A stretch of DNA of 64,000 bases, from NCBI RefSeq assembly GCF_003350295.1, contig NZ_QLYY01000015.1, positions 114,630 through 178,629 of the forward strand, written 5' to 3'. Under the pieces are notes generated by a model, which saw nothing but the letters and a program-made list of their open reading frames with translations, was not told the origin of the DNA and did no database searches. Made by a program: the position numbers and the translations under genes. Below, piece after piece: positions 26,226-38,292 of the stretch; position 1 is the stretch's first letter, and every line of letters begins with the position of its first letter. This DNA is from Vibrio tetraodonis. Its GTDB lineage: Bacteria > Pseudomonadota > Gammaproteobacteria > Enterobacterales > Vibrionaceae.

Positions 26226-27239
26226 TTATAGCTCAACCTGTGGTAGGCATATCTCAGCACTTAATTGGTGTAATAATGGCCAACAGGATGTCTCATATTG
26301 AGTTTTAGAGATTATTTCTGCTTTGGCAATTAACTGCATTAATCGCATTATTTTATTTTTTGATAGCCGATTTAAGGCGCTGGAATATAAAGGTCGTTTT
26401 GATTGCCAAATTTTATGAGATTCGAATATTGCACCTATAGGTTGAAGTGACATTTTACCTTGCATAGTCAAGAGCAACGTCATCTCTTTTTGAATGGTTC
26501 TTAGAAGTATCGTTGGCTCAATATCTTCCGCTTGTAATTGGAGAAGTATCCGCTGGCTACGTTTCGCCTTGCCCATGAGTAGAGCATCGGCCCATTGGAA
26601 AGCATTATAATGGTTACTTCGGCTAAGAGACTCTTCTAATCTGACTAAGTTTAGTTGTCCATCAGGGTAGATAAGAGCCAGCTTTTCTAAGCTCTGCACT
26701 AATGCAAACAGATTACCTTCATGCCACTGAGCTAGCAGCTGAATAGCTTCGGCGTCAGGCTGCAGTTTCATTTTTCTGCAGCGTGCCTGCACAAATTGCG
26801 GCAGTCTGCTGATATCAGGAGAAAGGCAGTTGACCCAGCACCCTTTAGTTAACAATGCTTTAAACCATTTGGCATTTTCTTGTGCCTTGGTTAGCTTGCT
26901 GCCGATGAGGACCAAAACGATATCATTATGTAGAATATCAATCAGGTTTAATAACCCATTAGAAATACCTGTATTTACGCCACTTTCAGGTAACTCTAAC
27001 TCAATTAATTGGCGTGATGAGAACAAGCTCATGCTTTGACAGCACTGATAGAGTAACTCCCAATCGAAATTTGTATCAATAGCAAACCGGTGGCGCTCTT
27101 CAAAACCTTGATGATAGGCCGCTTCTTGGATAGATTGACGTGACTCTTGTAACAGCAGAGGCTCATTGCCAAACAGTAGATAAACGGATTGAAGTTGTTT
27201 GCTCAGTTGTTCTGGAAGCCTCTCAGCGAAAAGACGCAT
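26226..27239 (-). CDS. holA: DNA polymerase III delta subunit
   Basis: Subunit of the clamp loader that opens the beta clamp. The 337-residue protein starts [20 protein letters not shown] and shows [13 protein letters not shown], the conserved NKAQEN-like [13 protein letters not shown] and [15 protein letters not shown]. Length is close to the E. coli 343. The start at 27239, 7 bases after the lptE stop, matches the family; an ATG at 27305 inside lptE was rejected. It is part of the leuS-lptE-holA run. Confidence 0.94.
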   Translation of the reverse strand: MRLFAERLPEQLSKQLQSVYLLFGNEPLLLQESRQSIQEAAYHQGFEERHRFAIDTNFDWELLYQCCQSMSLFSSRQLIELELPESGVNTGISNGLLNLIDILHNDIVLVLIGSKLTKAQENAKWFKALLTKGCWVNCLSPDISRLPQFVQARCRKMKLQPDAEAIQLLAQWHEGNLFALVQSLEKLALIYPDGQLNLVRLEESLSRSNHYNAFQWADALLMGKAKRSQRILLQLQAEDIEPTILLRTIQKEMTLLLTMQGKMSLQPIGAIFESHKIWQSKRPLYSSALNRLSKNKIMRLMQLIAKAEIISKTQYETSCWPLLHQLSAEICLPQVEL

Positions 27240-27246
27240 AATGTGA

Positions 27247-27840
27247 TTACTCTGTACTTTCTGTCTCTTGAGCGGTGTCATTAACTTGCTCATCAAATGA
27301 GTCAAGCTCTTCTTGTGTCAGTATGTGTCCTGCTTTGATATCAGTACGTAAACGAGCCATTTGACGAATAATCTGGCCAGTAGCAAATTGACGCATTTCG
27401 TCTTCGATCATGTCTCTTTCAACCGATTTTGCCAAAGCGGTTAATGGGTTTTCTAAGTAACTGCGGCTTACGCTAGTCGAGAAGGTTTTATCACCTAAAT
27501 CAGGGATAGTTACTCTGTATGTGGCAGTAAAAGTAAGCTCTTTTTCTGCCGCGGTGGTATTTTGGTAAAGGGATAAGTTCCTTTCTCCCAAGCCTTCACC
27601 GACGATATGCAGGTTGGGAACACCTTCTGATGGCGGAACGACATTTACTTCATTAACGCGTAATTGTGATTTCATCATGCGAGTGAAAGTGCTGTACTGA
27701 TCGTAACTGGTGAGTGAGAGTGTCCCGAGCTCCTCTGGGATTGAATAATCTCCCCTAAGGTGAAAGCCACAGGCCGACAATAAACTTGCGCTAAGGATAA
27801 CGCTGACAATTTTTATAAAAGATACTGGAGCTAGGCGCAT
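27247..27840 (-). CDS. lptE: LPS-assembly lipoprotein LptE
   Basis: Outer-membrane lipoprotein that plugs LptD and helps insert lipopolysaccharide. The 197-residue protein has a lipoprotein signal ending LLSACGFHLRG, the classical LptE start (Cys 24). The mature part contains YLENPLTALAKSVERDMIEDEMRQFA, a helix conserved in the family, and an acidic C-terminal tail. It lies between leuS and holA as in E. coli. Confidence 0.95.
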   Translation of the reverse strand: MRLAPVSFIKIVSVILSASLLSACGFHLRGDYSIPEELGTLSLTSYDQYSTFTRMMKSQLRVNEVNVVPPSEGVPNLHIVGEGLGERNLSLYQNTTAAEKELTFTATYRVTIPDLGDKTFSTSVSRSYLENPLTALAKSVERDMIEDEMRQFATGQIIRQMARLRTDIKAGHILTQEELDSFDEQVNDTAQETESTE

Positions 27841-27867
27841 TGGTGAAACTTTCTCAGTTAGTGGAAT

Positions 27868-27937
27868 ACTTATCTTAATCTACTCAGTGAATACATTAAG
27901 ATAAGTAAAGCAGAGTAAGGTATTTACTCTGCTTAAA
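27868..27937 (-). terminator. leuS 3' double hairpin
   Basis: Two successive hairpins follow the leuS stop codon on the minus strand. The first has an 11-bp stem, AAGCAGAGTAA with TTACTCTGCTT (27908-27918 with 27924-27934), and ends in TTTACTT. The second has a 12-bp stem (27868-27879 with 27895-27906) around 15 bases. The first is the likely terminator, although its T tract is imperfect. Confidence 0.6.
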
Positions 27938-27950
27938 GTTAGATTTAAGA

Positions 27951-30524
27951 TTAGTTTGCTACTATGTTCAATAGCTTACCTGGAACATAAATCACTTTAC
28001 GTATGGTATTGCCTTGTGTGAACTTGGTAACGTTTTCATCGCCTAGAGCAAGCTTCTCGATATCATCTTTCGCTATGTCTGCGGGTACCGTGAGTTTCGC
28101 GCGTAGCTTACCATTGACCTGAACAATAATAAGTTTTTCGTCTTCAACTAATGCCTTATCATCATGTTTTGGCCAGACCGCGTTATCGATGTCAGATTCA
28201 CCTAACGCGGTCCACAGTTCGAATGAGATATGTGGAGTGATAGGGTAAAGCATTACAACAACCGCTTTAAGAGCCTCGTCAAGAATGGCGCGATCTTGCT
28301 CAGATTCCTGAGGTGCTTTCGCTAGTTTATTCATTAACTCCATGATGGCTGCAATTGCCGTATTGAAGGTTTGACGGCGAGCGATATCATCTGTGACTTT
28401 AGCAATCGTTTTATGTACATCACGGCGTAGAGATTTTTGGTCACCAGATAGAGCCTGAGTATCAAGAGGTTGAGAGTGTCCCTGTGATGCATGCTCATTG
28501 ACCAGCTTCCAGATACGTTTTAAGAAGCGATTTGCACCTTCTACTCCAGACTCTTGCCATTCTAATGTCATATCTGCTGGAGATGCGAACATCATAAACA
28601 AGCGCACTGTATCTGCACCGTATTTATCGACCATTTCTTGTGGGTCTATACCGTTGTTCTTTGACTTAGACATTTTGATCATGCCTGAGTGTTCAACCTC
28701 ACGACCCTCGTTGTCTTTTGCAGAGATAATGCGGCCTTTACCGTCACGCTCAACTTTTACATCTGTTGGAGCAACCCATTCAGTGCCGCCTTTCTCGTTC
28801 TCATAAGAGAACGCATCAGCTAACACCATTCCCTGACATAGCAGTCGTTTGAATGGTTCGTCAGACGTTACGTAGCCTGCATCACGCAGCAGTTTGTGGA
28901 AGAAGCGAGAGTAAAGTAGGTGCATACAAGCGTGCTCGATACCACCTATGTACTGGTCGACCGGCAACCAGTAGTTTGCTTTGTCTGGGTCTAGAATATC
29001 ATCCGCTTGTGGTGAGCAGTATCGTGCATAGTACCAAGAAGACTCCATGAAGGTATCGAAAGTATCGGTTTCTCTCAGCGCTGGTTGACCATTGAAAGTG
29101 GTTTTGGCCCACTCTTTATCTGCTTTGATTGGGCTTGTTACACCATCCATAACCACATCTTCAGGCAGAATAACTGGTAATTGCTCTGCTGGTACAGGAT
29201 GGACTTCACCATTTTCTGTGGTGACCATTGGAATCGGTGCACCCCAGTAACGTTGACGCGATACGCCCCAGTCACGTAGACGGAAATTAACTGTCTTTGT
29301 TCCTTTTCCTTCCGATTCTAGTTTAGCGGCGATGGCATTAAATGCCGCTTTGAATTCAAGACCATCGAACTCATCTGAATCGAACAGCACGCCTTTCTCA
29401 ATGTATGCTTCTTCTGAGATATTTAGTTCGCTTCCGTCAGAAGGTTTGATGACAGGAATAATATCTAAGCCATATTTAGTTGCGAACTCATAGTCACGTT
29501 GATCGTGTGCAGGAACTGCCATTACAGCGCCTGTCCCATAGTCCATTAGTACAAAGTTAGCGACGTAAACTGGAACTTCTCGGCCGTTCAATGGATGGAT
29601 AGCAGTAAGGCCAGTCGCCATACCTTTCTTCTCCATTGTTGCCATTTCAGCTTCTGCTACTTTGTTGTTCTTACACTCATCGATGAAATCGGCTAGCTCA
29701 GGGTTTGTTTTGGCGGCTTCTGCAGCCAGAGGATGGCCTGCAGCAATACCGACATAAGTCACACCCATCAGTGTATCTGGGCGAGTGGTGTAGACTTCTA
29801 GATCTGCTTGACCTTTAACTTCAAACTTAAGCTCTACACCTTCTGAACGACCAATCCAGTTACGCTGCATGGTTTTAACCATTTCTGGCCAGCCATCTAA
29901 CTTATCTAGATCATCGATCAGTTCCTGTGCGTACTCAGTGATCTTGATGAACCATTGAGGGATCTCTTTTTGCTCAACGACTGCGCCCGAACGCCAGCCG
30001 CGTCCGTCCACAACTTGTTCGTTTGCAAGAACCGTCTGGTCTACTGGATCCCAGTTAACCGTTGACATTTTCTTATAAACTAGACCTTTTTCGTAAAGCT
30101 TAGTGAAAAACTCTTGCTCCCAACGATAGTACTCAGGTGTGCAAGTAGCAAACTCGCGACTCCAGTCATAGCCGAAGCCCAGCAATTTCAACTGGTTCTT
30201 CATGTACTCGATATTTTCATATGTCCAAGGTGCAGGTGCAGTATTATTTTTAACTGCTGCATTTTCTGCAGGAAGACCGAATGCATCCCAACCTACAGGC
30301 TGCATGACGTTTTTGCCTTGCAAGCGTTGGAAGCGAGAGACCACATCACCGATAGTGTAGTTCCGTACGTGGCCCATATGCAGTCGACCGCTTGGGTACG
30401 GGAACATAGAGAGACAGTAGAATTTTTCTTTGTTTGGGTTTTCGCTTACAACAAAGGTTTTGTTGTCATCCCAGTGCTTTTGAACTTTTTGTTCAATGTC
30501 TTGTGGATTGTATTGCTCTTGCAT
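27951..30524 (-). CDS. leuS: Leucyl-tRNA synthetase
   Basis: Charges tRNA-Leu. The 857-residue protein shows the class I motif HMGH (49-52) in [16 protein letters not shown], the zinc and editing (CP1) domains with [19 protein letters not shown] (T-rich editing pocket), and KMSKSKNN near residue 620. Length is that of E. coli LeuRS (860). It is divergent from ybeL, with about 130 bases between. No leucine-attenuator is visible upstream. Confidence 0.98.
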   Translation of the reverse strand: MQEQYNPQDIEQKVQKHWDDNKTFVVSENPNKEKFYCLSMFPYPSGRLHMGHVRNYTIGDVVSRFQRLQGKNVMQPVGWDAFGLPAENAAVKNNTAPAPWTYENIEYMKNQLKLLGFGYDWSREFATCTPEYYRWEQEFFTKLYEKGLVYKKMSTVNWDPVDQTVLANEQVVDGRGWRSGAVVEQKEIPQWFIKITEYAQELIDDLDKLDGWPEMVKTMQRNWIGRSEGVELKFEVKGQADLEVYTTRPDTLMGVTYVGIAAGHPLAAEAAKTNPELADFIDECKNNKVAEAEMATMEKKGMATGLTAIHPLNGREVPVYVANFVLMDYGTGAVMAVPAHDQRDYEFATKYGLDIIPVIKPSDGSELNISEEAYIEKGVLFDSDEFDGLEFKAAFNAIAAKLESEGKGTKTVNFRLRDWGVSRQRYWGAPIPMVTTENGEVHPVPAEQLPVILPEDVVMDGVTSPIKADKEWAKTTFNGQPALRETDTFDTFMESSWYYARYCSPQADDILDPDKANYWLPVDQYIGGIEHACMHLLYSRFFHKLLRDAGYVTSDEPFKRLLCQGMVLADAFSYENEKGGTEWVAPTDVKVERDGKGRIISAKDNEGREVEHSGMIKMSKSKNNGIDPQEMVDKYGADTVRLFMMFASPADMTLEWQESGVEGANRFLKRIWKLVNEHASQGHSQPLDTQALSGDQKSLRRDVHKTIAKVTDDIARRQTFNTAIAAIMELMNKLAKAPQESEQDRAILDEALKAVVVMLYPITPHISFELWTALGESDIDNAVWPKHDDKALVEDEKLIIVQVNGKLRAKLTVPADIAKDDIEKLALGDENVTKFTQGNTIRKVIYVPGKLLNIVAN

Positions 30525-30653
30525 CGATGATATCCGGTTATCTTGGAAATTGTGAGTTCAGTTAGAACAGACATAAATAGATCGTCATAGAATACCTAAA
30601 GGAGAGGAGCACAACAATAGCTTACTCTGTTCAATTGTTAGAAGGAGGCCACT

Positions 30654-31124
30654 ATGTCTAAAAGCAAATCGGGTTATGAGGAAATGTTTGAGGATGTGGT
30701 CGAGGTGCTCAAGCATAGTCCTGATGAGATTAATCGGGTATTAGAAACCTCAGAAAAGCTTGTTGAAGCAGCTAACGACATGACCAAAGATGAGCTTGCT
30801 CTGGTATCTGCCTATGTGAAATCAGATTTAAAGGAATTTGCAGAAAGCTTTGAAGAATCAAAAGCTGGGCCATTTTATTTGATGATTGCAGATTCAATAT
30901 GGCAAGGGTTACTGGATATTACTGATAGAACGAAAGTTGAATGGGTTGAATTGTTCGATGATTTGGAGCACCAAGGCTTATACCAAGTAGGTGAAGTGAT
31001 AGGTTTAGGTGTGCTAGTCTGCGATGAGTGTGGGCATAAAACTCAATATAATCACCCAACAGTTGTTATTCCCTGTATAAAATGCGGCTGTACGGGCTTT
31101 AGCCGCCAGGCATTAAAACCATAG
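30654..31124 (+). CDS. ybeL: Zinc-ribbon-containing protein YbeL (DUF1451)
   Basis: The 156-residue protein has an acidic helical part (about 1-110) and a C-terminal zinc ribbon with CDECGHKTQYNHP and CIKCGCTGFSRQ (about 124-150). The family is widespread near leuS, and its role is unknown. AAGGAGG lies 6-7 bases before the ATG. It is divergent from leuS and followed by a strong terminator shared with the convergent lnt gene. Confidence 0.9.
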   Translation: MSKSKSGYEEMFEDVVEVLKHSPDEINRVLETSEKLVEAANDMTKDELALVSAYVKSDLKEFAESFEESKAGPFYLMIADSIWQGLLDITDRTKVEWVELFDDLEHQGLYQVGEVIGLGVLVCDECGHKTQYNHPTVVIPCIKCGCTGFSRQALKP

Positions 31125-31138
31125 TTCTATAATTATTG

Positions 31139-31174
31139 CCAAGGGCTAAGTGATTACTTAGCCCTTGGGTTTGT
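31139..31174 (+). terminator. ybeL terminator
   Basis: A perfect 13-bp stem (31139-31151 with 31156-31168) with a GATT loop, followed by GTTTGTTC. The arm contains AAGGGCTAAG. It lies between convergent ybeL and lnt and could slow lnt transcripts too. Confidence 0.8.
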
Positions 31175-31175
31175 T

Positions 31176-32684
31176 CTAGTCTTTGAGTCGCCAGCCTACA
31201 ACTAGACTGAGTAATACCCAAATATAGAGTGGCCATGTGCCAAATTTATGGAAAGGAGTCTGACCCTCTGTGGATGTGACCTCGGTTCGCAGGACATGAG
31301 TTTCAAACTGAGGGATCTGAGCGATTACTTTTCCTCGATAGTCAGTCACTGCGGTCACGCCGTTATTTGTGGAGCGAATCACTGGCTTAGCTAGCTCGAG
31401 TGCGCGCATACGTGCAATCTCCATATGCTGTAGTGGTCCAATCGACTTGCCAAACCATGCATCATTAGATAGCGTCAGAATGAAATCCGTGTCCTCGGTT
31501 ACGTTTCGACGGACTTGTTCATTAAATATGATTTCGTAACAAAGAGCAGGAGCCATATGGCGACCATTTGCTACTATGTTGGGTTGGATAAAATCGCCAC
31601 GACTAAAGGATGACATGGGTAAGTTAAATAGCGGAGCGAGTGGCCTTAAGATATCCTCAAAGGGGACAAACTCGCCAAATGGCAATAGGTGATGTTTGTG
31701 ATACCTCTGGTGCATATTGAGGCTATAGTCACCATAATTGGTTTGACCTAATGTCAGGATACTATTGAAGTATTTGCCATTTTCATCTTGGTTAAGGACA
31801 CCAGTCACTATGGCGCTACTATTTAACTTACCAGCTGAATCTAGGTTGCTTAAATAGGACGGTATCTCTAACTCAAAAGCAGGAATCGCGGCCTCAGGCC
31901 AAATAACAACATCGGCATCCCAATTCTCTCTGGTAAGGTCAGTGTACTTCATTATTGTTGGCCAGCGCTGCTTGGGCAGCCATTTTTTCGCTTGATCTAC
32001 ATTACCTTGAATTAGAGCCAGTTTAGTGGAACTTTCTGGGTTAGGTGTTACCCAGTGAGCGGAATTTAGGCCGAAACCAGTAAACAATATAGTGGCTGGA
32101 ATGAGTATGTTCATCCATTTTTTACTGACCATTGCGTAGGCTATTGAACCAGCAGAGATGATAAGTAATAGAGTAATAAGTTCTACGCCGCCGATGGGGG
32201 CGAAATTACCCAACGGGCTATCGATTTGGCTATAACCTAGCCATAGCCACGGAAAGCCAGTCATCACCCATCCTCTTAGCCAATCGCAGCATAACCATAT
32301 AGCAGGAGCAGCGAGAAGAAAACGAATTCGGTTATGACGGCCGAAATAGCGGTTTAATGCCCAAGTGAAGAGACCGGAATAGGCTGCAAGATAGCCTATG
32401 AGCAGAGACATAAGAAATACGCTGGCAATTTTAGGCATGCCGCCAAACTTATCAATGCTAATATGTACCCAGCTTATTCCAGTGGCAAACTGGCCGATTC
32501 CCCATGCATATCCAGTCCAAAGTGCAGCGCGGCTGGATTGGTTGTGGATTAACATCAGTAAAAGTGCAGGGCTGATAATCGCAATTGGCCATAGTTGGTA
32601 AGGAGCAAAAGCGAGTGTGGTAAGAGCGCCAACAAAAACGGCCGCGAGCGGCCGTTTGAGGCGATGAAAAAGTCTTTTTAACAT
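31176..32684 (-). CDS. lnt: Apolipoprotein N-acyltransferase
   Basis: Adds the third acyl chain to lipoproteins in the inner membrane. The 502-residue protein has about six N-terminal spans and a periplasmic nitrilase-like domain with the catalytic triad in WPEAAIP (E264), [11 protein letters not shown] (K330) and LCYEIIF (C382). A final span closes the C-terminus. It follows corC by 26 bases, the usual order, and is the last gene of the ybeZ-ybeY-corC-lnt run. Confidence 0.97.
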   Translation of the reverse strand: MLKRLFHRLKRPLAAVFVGALTTLAFAPYQLWPIAIISPALLLMLIHNQSSRAALWTGYAWGIGQFATGISWVHISIDKFGGMPKIASVFLMSLLIGYLAAYSGLFTWALNRYFGRHNRIRFLLAAPAIWLCCDWLRGWVMTGFPWLWLGYSQIDSPLGNFAPIGGVELITLLLIISAGSIAYAMVSKKWMNILIPATILFTGFGLNSAHWVTPNPESSTKLALIQGNVDQAKKWLPKQRWPTIMKYTDLTRENWDADVVIWPEAAIPAFELEIPSYLSNLDSAGKLNSSAIVTGVLNQDENGKYFNSILTLGQTNYGDYSLNMHQRYHKHHLLPFGEFVPFEDILRPLAPLFNLPMSSFSRGDFIQPNIVANGRHMAPALCYEIIFNEQVRRNVTEDTDFILTLSNDAWFGKSIGPLQHMEIARMRALELAKPVIRSTNNGVTAVTDYRGKVIAQIPQFETHVLRTEVTSTEGQTPFHKFGTWPLYIWVLLSLVVGWRLKD

Positions 32685-32710
32685 CGTTATACTATCTAAT
32701 CGAGTTTGGG

Positions 32711-33610
32711 TTACTCTTCTGCTGGCTCAGGAAGAGGCTCTTCATCGGGTATGGTTACCTGCAGCTGTAAAACGCGTCGGTTGTCTGCTGAGGTTACTTT
32801 GAAGCTGTATTTCTCAATTTCGACCACCTCACCGCGTGAAGGTAGATGACCGAACGCCGTCATCACTAAGCCACCGACCGTATCGACTTCCTCATCACTA
32901 AATGAGGTATTGAAGGTCTCATTGAATTCCTCAATAGTAGTTAATGCTTTGACAGCATAGGTGTGTTTGCTCAGCTTGCGAATATCTAACTCTTCTTCAT
33001 CGTCAAATTCATCTTCAATATCGCCGACAATTTCTTCCAGAATATCTTCAATGGTTACAAGGCCAGAAACACCACCGAATTCATCTACCACAATTGACAT
33101 GTGGTATCGTTCCTCTCGGAACTCTTTCAGTAGGCGATCAACGCGTTTACTTTCTGGAACCACTACTGCAGGGCGAATGACTTGTTCGATATCAAAAGGA
33201 GCGCAGCCTGAGCCTAAATACTTAAGTAAGTCCTTCGCTAGGAGGATACCTTCAACATGATCTTTGTCTTCACTAATGACAGGGTAGCGGGAGTGCTGAG
33301 CATCGGTAATTAAGTGAACGAGTGCGTCAAGGTCGTCACTGCGATCAACGGTTACCATTTGTGAGCGAGGGATCATGATGTCGCGCACGCGCATCTCGGC
33401 AATTTCCATAACGCCTTCGAGCATGTCTCTAGTGTCATGGTCTATCAGATCATTTTCTTCTGAGTCTCGAAAGACTTCTACCAGTTCTTGGCGGTCTTTC
33501 GGATCTCCTTGAAATAGTTGGCCAAGGCGTCCAAAGAAGGACTTTCTACTCGGACCTTCAGATTTCTCTTTCTTACCCTCTGGAGAAGAGGGCGAATTGT
33601 CTTCGTTCAT
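32711..33610 (-). CDS. corC: CNNM-related CBS-domain protein CorC
   Basis: Linked in enterobacteria to magnesium and cobalt efflux with CorA. The 299-residue cytosolic protein has a charged N-terminus, a pair of CBS domains (about 70-190, with [10 protein letters not shown] and [25 protein letters not shown]) and a CorC_HlyC domain (about 215-290). It has no membrane spans. Order ybeZ-ybeY-corC-lnt is as in E. coli, where it is called ybeX/corC. Confidence 0.95.
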   Translation of the reverse strand: MNEDNSPSSPEGKKEKSEGPSRKSFFGRLGQLFQGDPKDRQELVEVFRDSEENDLIDHDTRDMLEGVMEIAEMRVRDIMIPRSQMVTVDRSDDLDALVHLITDAQHSRYPVISEDKDHVEGILLAKDLLKYLGSGCAPFDIEQVIRPAVVVPESKRVDRLLKEFREERYHMSIVVDEFGGVSGLVTIEDILEEIVGDIEDEFDDEEELDIRKLSKHTYAVKALTTIEEFNETFNTSFSDEEVDTVGGLVMTAFGHLPSRGEVVEIEKYSFKVTSADNRRVLQLQVTIPDEEPLPEPAEE

Positions 33611-33713
33611 TTTTTCTCATTTAAGTCACGCTATCAGATGTGTGATAGCACACATTAGTAGAGCTTGATATTAAAATGTAACCAACGGAATGTTTGTTAC
33701 ACCAATCTAGCTG

Positions 33714-34178
33714 CTACTCTTTTTCTGCAAGATATGGGTCATCAAAGCCCATAGATTGCATTATCTCTGTCTCGAGGGATTCCATTTCTTCAGCTTCTTC
33801 ATCCTCGATATGATCATAACCTAGCAGATGCAGGCTGCCATGTACAACCATATGAGCCCAGTGAGCCATTAATGGCTTGGACTGTTCCTTAGCTTCTTGT
33901 TCCACCACCTGTTTACAGATGACAAGATCGCCAAGAAGATCCATTTCTATTCCCATTGGAGCTTCAAAGGGAAAAGACAAAACATTGGTTGGTTTGTCTT
34001 TTCCACGATACTCAAGGTTGAGTTGATGGCTTTCACTGTCATCCACAATTCTCACCGTTACTTCCGCCTGCGATTGGAATTTGTCGACAGCGGATGTTAA
34101 CCATAAGAGAATATCTTCAAAGCTGGGTAAACCTGTTTCTTCTTTGACTGCAATTTGAAGATCAAGTTCTATGCTCAT
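33714..34178 (-). CDS. ybeY: Endoribonuclease YbeY
   Basis: Metal-dependent RNase involved in 16S rRNA 3' maturation and ribosome quality control. The 154-residue protein ends its catalytic domain with [11 protein letters not shown] (about 113-123), the H-x3-H-x5-H zinc motif. [16 protein letters not shown] is the other family motif. Its ATG overlaps the ybeZ stop codon by 4 bases, so translation is coupled. Confidence 0.97.
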   Translation of the reverse strand: MSIELDLQIAVKEETGLPSFEDILLWLTSAVDKFQSQAEVTVRIVDDSESHQLNLEYRGKDKPTNVLSFPFEAPMGIEMDLLGDLVICKQVVEQEAKEQSKPLMAHWAHMVVHGSLHLLGYDHIEDEEAEEMESLETEIMQSMGFDDPYLAEKE

Positions 34179-35272
34179 GAGGGTTTTATCTCTGATGATG
34201 GTGTTTGCTGAGATGATCCAGCTTCCTGAAATTTAGCCTCGCGCTCTTCTCTACGTCGTTTCTCGTACTCTTTGCGTTCTTTTTGGTCTTGTGCTTCCCA
34301 CTTCTCATAGGCGTTAACAATACGAGCAACGACTGGGTGGCGAACAACGTCATCTGATAGAAAGAAGTTAAAGCTGATTTCGTCGACTTCATTGAGAACC
34401 TCAATAGCATGACGTAGCCCTGATTTTGCTCCTCGGGGCAGGTCGATTTGTGTTACATCACCTGTGATGACAGCTCGCGAATTAAAGCCAATACGAGTGA
34501 GGAACATCTTCATCTGTTCAACTGTGGTGTTTTGGCTTTCATCAAGAATGATGAAGGCATCATTGAGTGTGCGACCTCGCATATAAGCCAGAGGAGCAAC
34601 TTCAATCACGTTACGCTCGATGAGCTTTTCAACCTTCTCAAAACCAAGCATTTCAAATAGAGCGTCATAAAGAGGGCGCAAGTATGGGTCCACTTTTTGA
34701 CTTAAATCCCCAGGCAAAAAGCCAAGCTTTTCTCCCGCTTCGACTGCAGGGCGGGTTAGCAAAATACGTCTAATTTCTTGGCGTTCCAAAGCATCCACGG
34801 CAGCTGCAACCGCTAGGTAAGTTTTCCCAGTTCCCGCTGGCCCAATACCAAAGGAAATGTCATGAGTCACCATATTGACTAGATATTGTGCCTGATTTGG
34901 AGTGCGTGGTTTTATGACACCTTTTTTGGTTTTGATGAAGACTTCCTTGCCATATTCGATATCGGACTGAGTGTCTTGTTCAAGAACCCCGGTTTCTTTG
35001 ATGGCGAGGTGGATTTGTTCAGGTTCTATGTCTGGGATATTGCCTTTTACTGGCGCTGTGCCTACGTAGAGCGTTTTTATGATGTTTAGAGCTGCAGCAG
35101 AGGTATGGGGCTTACCCACTATGGTAAAAAAGTTGCCTCGGTAGCTGATCTCTATGCCTAAACGGCGCTCTAAGTGTTTGATATTGTCATCGAAGGGGCC
35201 GCAAAGGCTAGCAAGACGGCGATTATCAGAAGGTTCCAGATTGATTTCTAGAGTTACAATTTTATTGCTCAA
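34175..35272 (-). CDS. ybeZ: PhoH-family ATPase YbeZ
   Basis: Cytosolic ATPase that works with YbeY. The 365-residue protein has an N-terminal KH-like region, Walker A GPAGTGKT (144-151), Walker B in [10 protein letters not shown] (about 219-228) and a basic, charged tail rich in K, R and E, typical of this family. Its end overlaps ybeY by 4 bases. It follows miaB by 105 bases. Confidence 0.96.
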   Translation of the reverse strand: MSNKIVTLEINLEPSDNRRLASLCGPFDDNIKHLERRLGIEISYRGNFFTIVGKPHTSAAALNIIKTLYVGTAPVKGNIPDIEPEQIHLAIKETGVLEQDTQSDIEYGKEVFIKTKKGVIKPRTPNQAQYLVNMVTHDISFGIGPAGTGKTYLAVAAAVDALERQEIRRILLTRPAVEAGEKLGFLPGDLSQKVDPYLRPLYDALFEMLGFEKVEKLIERNVIEVAPLAYMRGRTLNDAFIILDESQNTTVEQMKMFLTRIGFNSRAVITGDVTQIDLPRGAKSGLRHAIEVLNEVDEISFNFFLSDDVVRHPVVARIVNAYEKWEAQDQKERKEYEKRRREEREAKFQEAGSSQQTPSSEIKPS

Positions 35273-35377
35273 AGTTGCCTCTCAATGTTTGCCATTAGCA
35301 GAGTCCGATTTCGACCGGACTCTCATGGCGCTATATTCCTCTATCTAAGATGGTCACTCAGATGACTATTTTCAAGG

Positions 35378-36802
35378 TTACGGAGTAAAGGTTGTTACTC
35401 CGAGTTCATCTTCGCGCTTTGTTCTCGCCATCATTTGGGTGGGAGAAATGACGGTTCTTAGGTCCATGTCTTTCTCTGTACGAATAATTTCGCCACGCAG
35501 TGAGTTAGCGAACACATCAGTGATCTTAACGTCCACAAATTGGCCTATAAGCTCTGCGTTACCCTCAAAATTCACCACACGATTATTCTCTGTACGTGCG
35601 CGAAGCTCCATTAGATTCTTTTTAGATGGCCCTTCAACGAGAACTCGCTGCTCTGTGCCAAGCATTAAGCGAGAATAACGCATTGCTTGGGCATTGATTG
35701 TTTGCTGCAACTCATACAGGCGATCTTTTTTCGTTTGTTCTGATAGATCACATGGATAATCAGCCGCAGGCGTCCCCGGGCGAGGAGAGAATATGAAACT
35801 AAAACTCATGTCAAAGTCGACATCTTTAATCAGCTTCATTGTTGCTTGGTGGTCCATATCAGACTCACCAGGGAAACCAACAATAAAGTCAGAACTTATC
35901 TGAATATCAGGTCGAGCTTTGCGTAATTTACGTATAATGGACTTGTATTCAATACCTGTGTGTGGACGCTTCATCATAGTCAAGATGCGATCACTGCCGC
36001 TTTGCACCGGAAGGTGTAAGAAGCTAACCAGTTCAGGTGTATCTTCGTAAACAGCGATAATATCGTCTGTAAACTCGAGAGGGTGGCTTGTAGTAAAGCG
36101 AATACGGTCAATACCATCAATCGATGCGACAAGACGAAGGAGTTCTGCGAAAGAGCACACATCACCTTCATGTGTTAAACCACGGTAGGCGTTCACATTT
36201 TGGCCGAGTAGGTTAACTTCTCTTACACCCTGGTCGGCTAGTTGTGCAATTTCAAATAGCACATCATCGAGTGGACGACTGACTTCCTCTCCCCGAGTGT
36301 AAGGAACAACACAGTATGTACAGTACTTAGAGCACCCTTCCATAATGGAAACGAATGCGGTAGCTCCTTCAGCACGAGGCTCTGGCAAGCGATCAAACTT
36401 TTCAATTTCAGGGAATGAGATATCCATAACAGGAGCATCATCATTTTGAGACTGTTTGATCATTTCAGGTAGGCGATGCAAGGTTTGAGGGCCGAAAATC
36501 ACATCCACAAATGGGGCGCGCTCACGAATATGATCACCTTCCTGAGTGGCGACACATCCGCCAACACCAATCACAACACCTTGCTTTTTATCTTTGAGTG
36601 TTTTCCAGCGACCCAATTGGTGGAAAACTTTTTCTTGCGCTTTTTCACGGATAGAGCAGGTATTGAGGAGTAATACATCTGCTTCTTCTGGTTCTTCTGT
36701 CAACTCATAACCATTGGTTGCATTCAGTAGATCGGCCATCTTTGATGAATCGTACTCATTCATCTGGCAGCCCCAGGTTTTAATTAGCAGTTTTTTACTC
36801 AT
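35378..36802 (-). CDS. miaB: tRNA-2-methylthio-N6-dimethylallyladenosine synthase
   Basis: Radical SAM methylthiotransferase acting on A37 of tRNAs that read UNN codons. The 474-residue protein has an N-terminal UPF0004 domain with cluster Cys 12, 49 and 83, the radical-SAM motif C157-x3-C161-x2-C164 (CSKYCTYC) and a C-terminal TRAM domain (about 378-440). The three-domain order and length match E. coli MiaB. It is divergent from ubiF, as in E. coli. Confidence 0.97.
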   Translation of the reverse strand: MSKKLLIKTWGCQMNEYDSSKMADLLNATNGYELTEEPEEADVLLLNTCSIREKAQEKVFHQLGRWKTLKDKKQGVVIGVGGCVATQEGDHIRERAPFVDVIFGPQTLHRLPEMIKQSQNDDAPVMDISFPEIEKFDRLPEPRAEGATAFVSIMEGCSKYCTYCVVPYTRGEEVSRPLDDVLFEIAQLADQGVREVNLLGQNVNAYRGLTHEGDVCSFAELLRLVASIDGIDRIRFTTSHPLEFTDDIIAVYEDTPELVSFLHLPVQSGSDRILTMMKRPHTGIEYKSIIRKLRKARPDIQISSDFIVGFPGESDMDHQATMKLIKDVDFDMSFSFIFSPRPGTPAADYPCDLSEQTKKDRLYELQQTINAQAMRYSRLMLGTEQRVLVEGPSKKNLMELRARTENNRVVNFEGNAELIGQFVDVKITDVFANSLRGEIIRTEKDMDLRTVISPTQMMARTKREDELGVTTFTP

Positions 36803-37075
36803 GTTGTTCGCTCGATCGTTAGTTTAAATTAAGGGAGCAAATCGCCCAGTGTTGAACAGTATCGCCATTGTATTTAATTGGCTATATTTTAGCCTATGCT
36901 ATGGCGTTAAGCCGCGTATTGTACTGGTTTAGAAACCTACTGACTAGAGGCACGAATAAAATCGTTTAATGGTCATGTTTTATAAGGGGTTTGACCATAT
37001 CCGAGTTAAGGTTTTTGGTTACATTTGGATGATGAAAAAGTACAATGAAAGACTCGAACAACAGAAGTGTAAATT

Positions 37076-38230
37076 ATGACCAAGTTTGATGTTGCCGTTG
37101 TTGGTGGTGGAATGGTAGGTGCTGCTGTCGCTGTTGGTTTTGCCAAGCAAGGCAGAAATGTAGTGGTCATCGAAGGGTATGTTCCCAACCCCTTTACATC
37201 AGACCAGCCAATGGATATTAGGGTTTCGGCTATCTCGCAGCACTCAGTCTCTATTCTTGATAAACTTGGTGCGTGGAGAAGCATTGCAGACAAACGAGTC
37301 TGCCCTTATCGCCGTTTAGAAACTTGGGAAAACCCTCAATGCCGCACCCGATTTCATTCAGACTTACTTGGAATCGACCAGCTTGGCTATATTGTTGAAA
37401 ATCGAGTTATTCAACTCTCTCTTTGGGAGCAGTTTTCGCATTATTCCAATATCACAGTCCATTGCCCTGATAAGCTAGTTGAGATCGATTTCAGTCAGCC
37501 TTGTGCCCTCACTTTAGAATCTGGAGAAACCTTGAGTGCTGATCTAGTGGTTGGTGCTGATGGGGCCAATTCACAGGTACGTTCGTTAGTTGGCATTGGC
37601 GTTACAGCATGGGACTATCGTCAACATTGTATGCTTATCAATGTTGAAACCCAAAAGCCTCAACAAGATATTACTTGGCAGCAGTTTACTCCGTCAGGCC
37701 CTCGCTCTTTCCTGCCTTTGTGTGGGAACCAAGGCTCTTTGGTATGGTATGACTCTCCCAAGCGTATTAAGCAGTTGTGTTCCATGACCAATGAGCAGTT
37801 ACGGCAAGAGGTGTTAGCTTATTTCCCAACAGAGTTAGGCGATATTAAAGTATTACAATTTGGTTCGTTTCCGCTAACTAGGAACCACGCTCAGACATAT
37901 TCAGCGTCTGGATGCGTGTTAGTTGGCGACTCCGCACACACGATCAATCCGTTAGCTGGGCAGGGTGTTAATATCGGTTTTAAAGATGTTGACGCTTTGC
38001 TGGAGGTCACTTTTGGGCAGGACTTATACTCTCATCAGGCTTTAAAGCGTTATGAGCGAAAACGACGCCCAGATAACCTAGTTATGCAGTCAGGTATGGA
38101 TATTTTCTACAAGACATTTAGTAATGACTTAGGGTTAGTGAAACTAGCGAGAAATGCGGCATTGAAAATAGCCGACAATGCAGGGCCGATAAAAAAACAA
38201 GTTCTGCGCTATGCCTTAGGGCTAAATTAA
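37076..38230 (+). CDS. ubiF: Ubiquinone-biosynthesis flavin hydroxylase (UbiF type)
   Basis: FAD-dependent monooxygenase of the UbiH/UbiF/VisC family. The 384-residue protein has the dinucleotide-binding VVGGGMVGAAVAVGFAK (9-25), the internal motif LVVGADGANSQVRSLVGI and the C-terminal FAD motif VLVGDSAHTINPLAGQGVNIGFKDV. Its position next to miaB is that of ubiF (3-demethoxyubiquinol 3-hydroxylase) in E. coli, so that activity is preferred over UbiH or UbiI, though sequence alone would not decide it. A terminator shared with crr follows. Confidence 0.88.
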   Translation: MTKFDVAVVGGGMVGAAVAVGFAKQGRNVVVIEGYVPNPFTSDQPMDIRVSAISQHSVSILDKLGAWRSIADKRVCPYRRLETWENPQCRTRFHSDLLGIDQLGYIVENRVIQLSLWEQFSHYSNITVHCPDKLVEIDFSQPCALTLESGETLSADLVVGADGANSQVRSLVGIGVTAWDYRQHCMLINVETQKPQQDITWQQFTPSGPRSFLPLCGNQGSLVWYDSPKRIKQLCSMTNEQLRQEVLAYFPTELGDIKVLQFGSFPLTRNHAQTYSASGCVLVGDSAHTINPLAGQGVNIGFKDVDALLEVTFGQDLYSHQALKRYERKRRPDNLVMQSGMDIFYKTFSNDLGLVKLARNAALKIADNAGPIKKQVLRYALGLN

Positions 38231-38244
38231 ACCCAGTTAACCAT

Positions 38245-38272
38245 AAAAAAACGCAGCAAGTTTGCTGCGTTT
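38245..38272 (-). terminator. crr terminator
   Basis: AAACGCAGCAA (38249-38259) and TTGCTGCGTTT (38262-38272) pair. Read on the minus strand the stem is followed by T residues, ending crr; it may also serve ubiF, which converges on it. Confidence 0.8.
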
Positions 38273-38292
38273 AGATAATGGAAGACGCTTAG

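Noticed and set aside
30114..30530. 138-codon open frame on the plus strand inside leuS
   Set aside because: Antisense to the leuS 5' region, with unusual composition and no Shine-Dalgarno.
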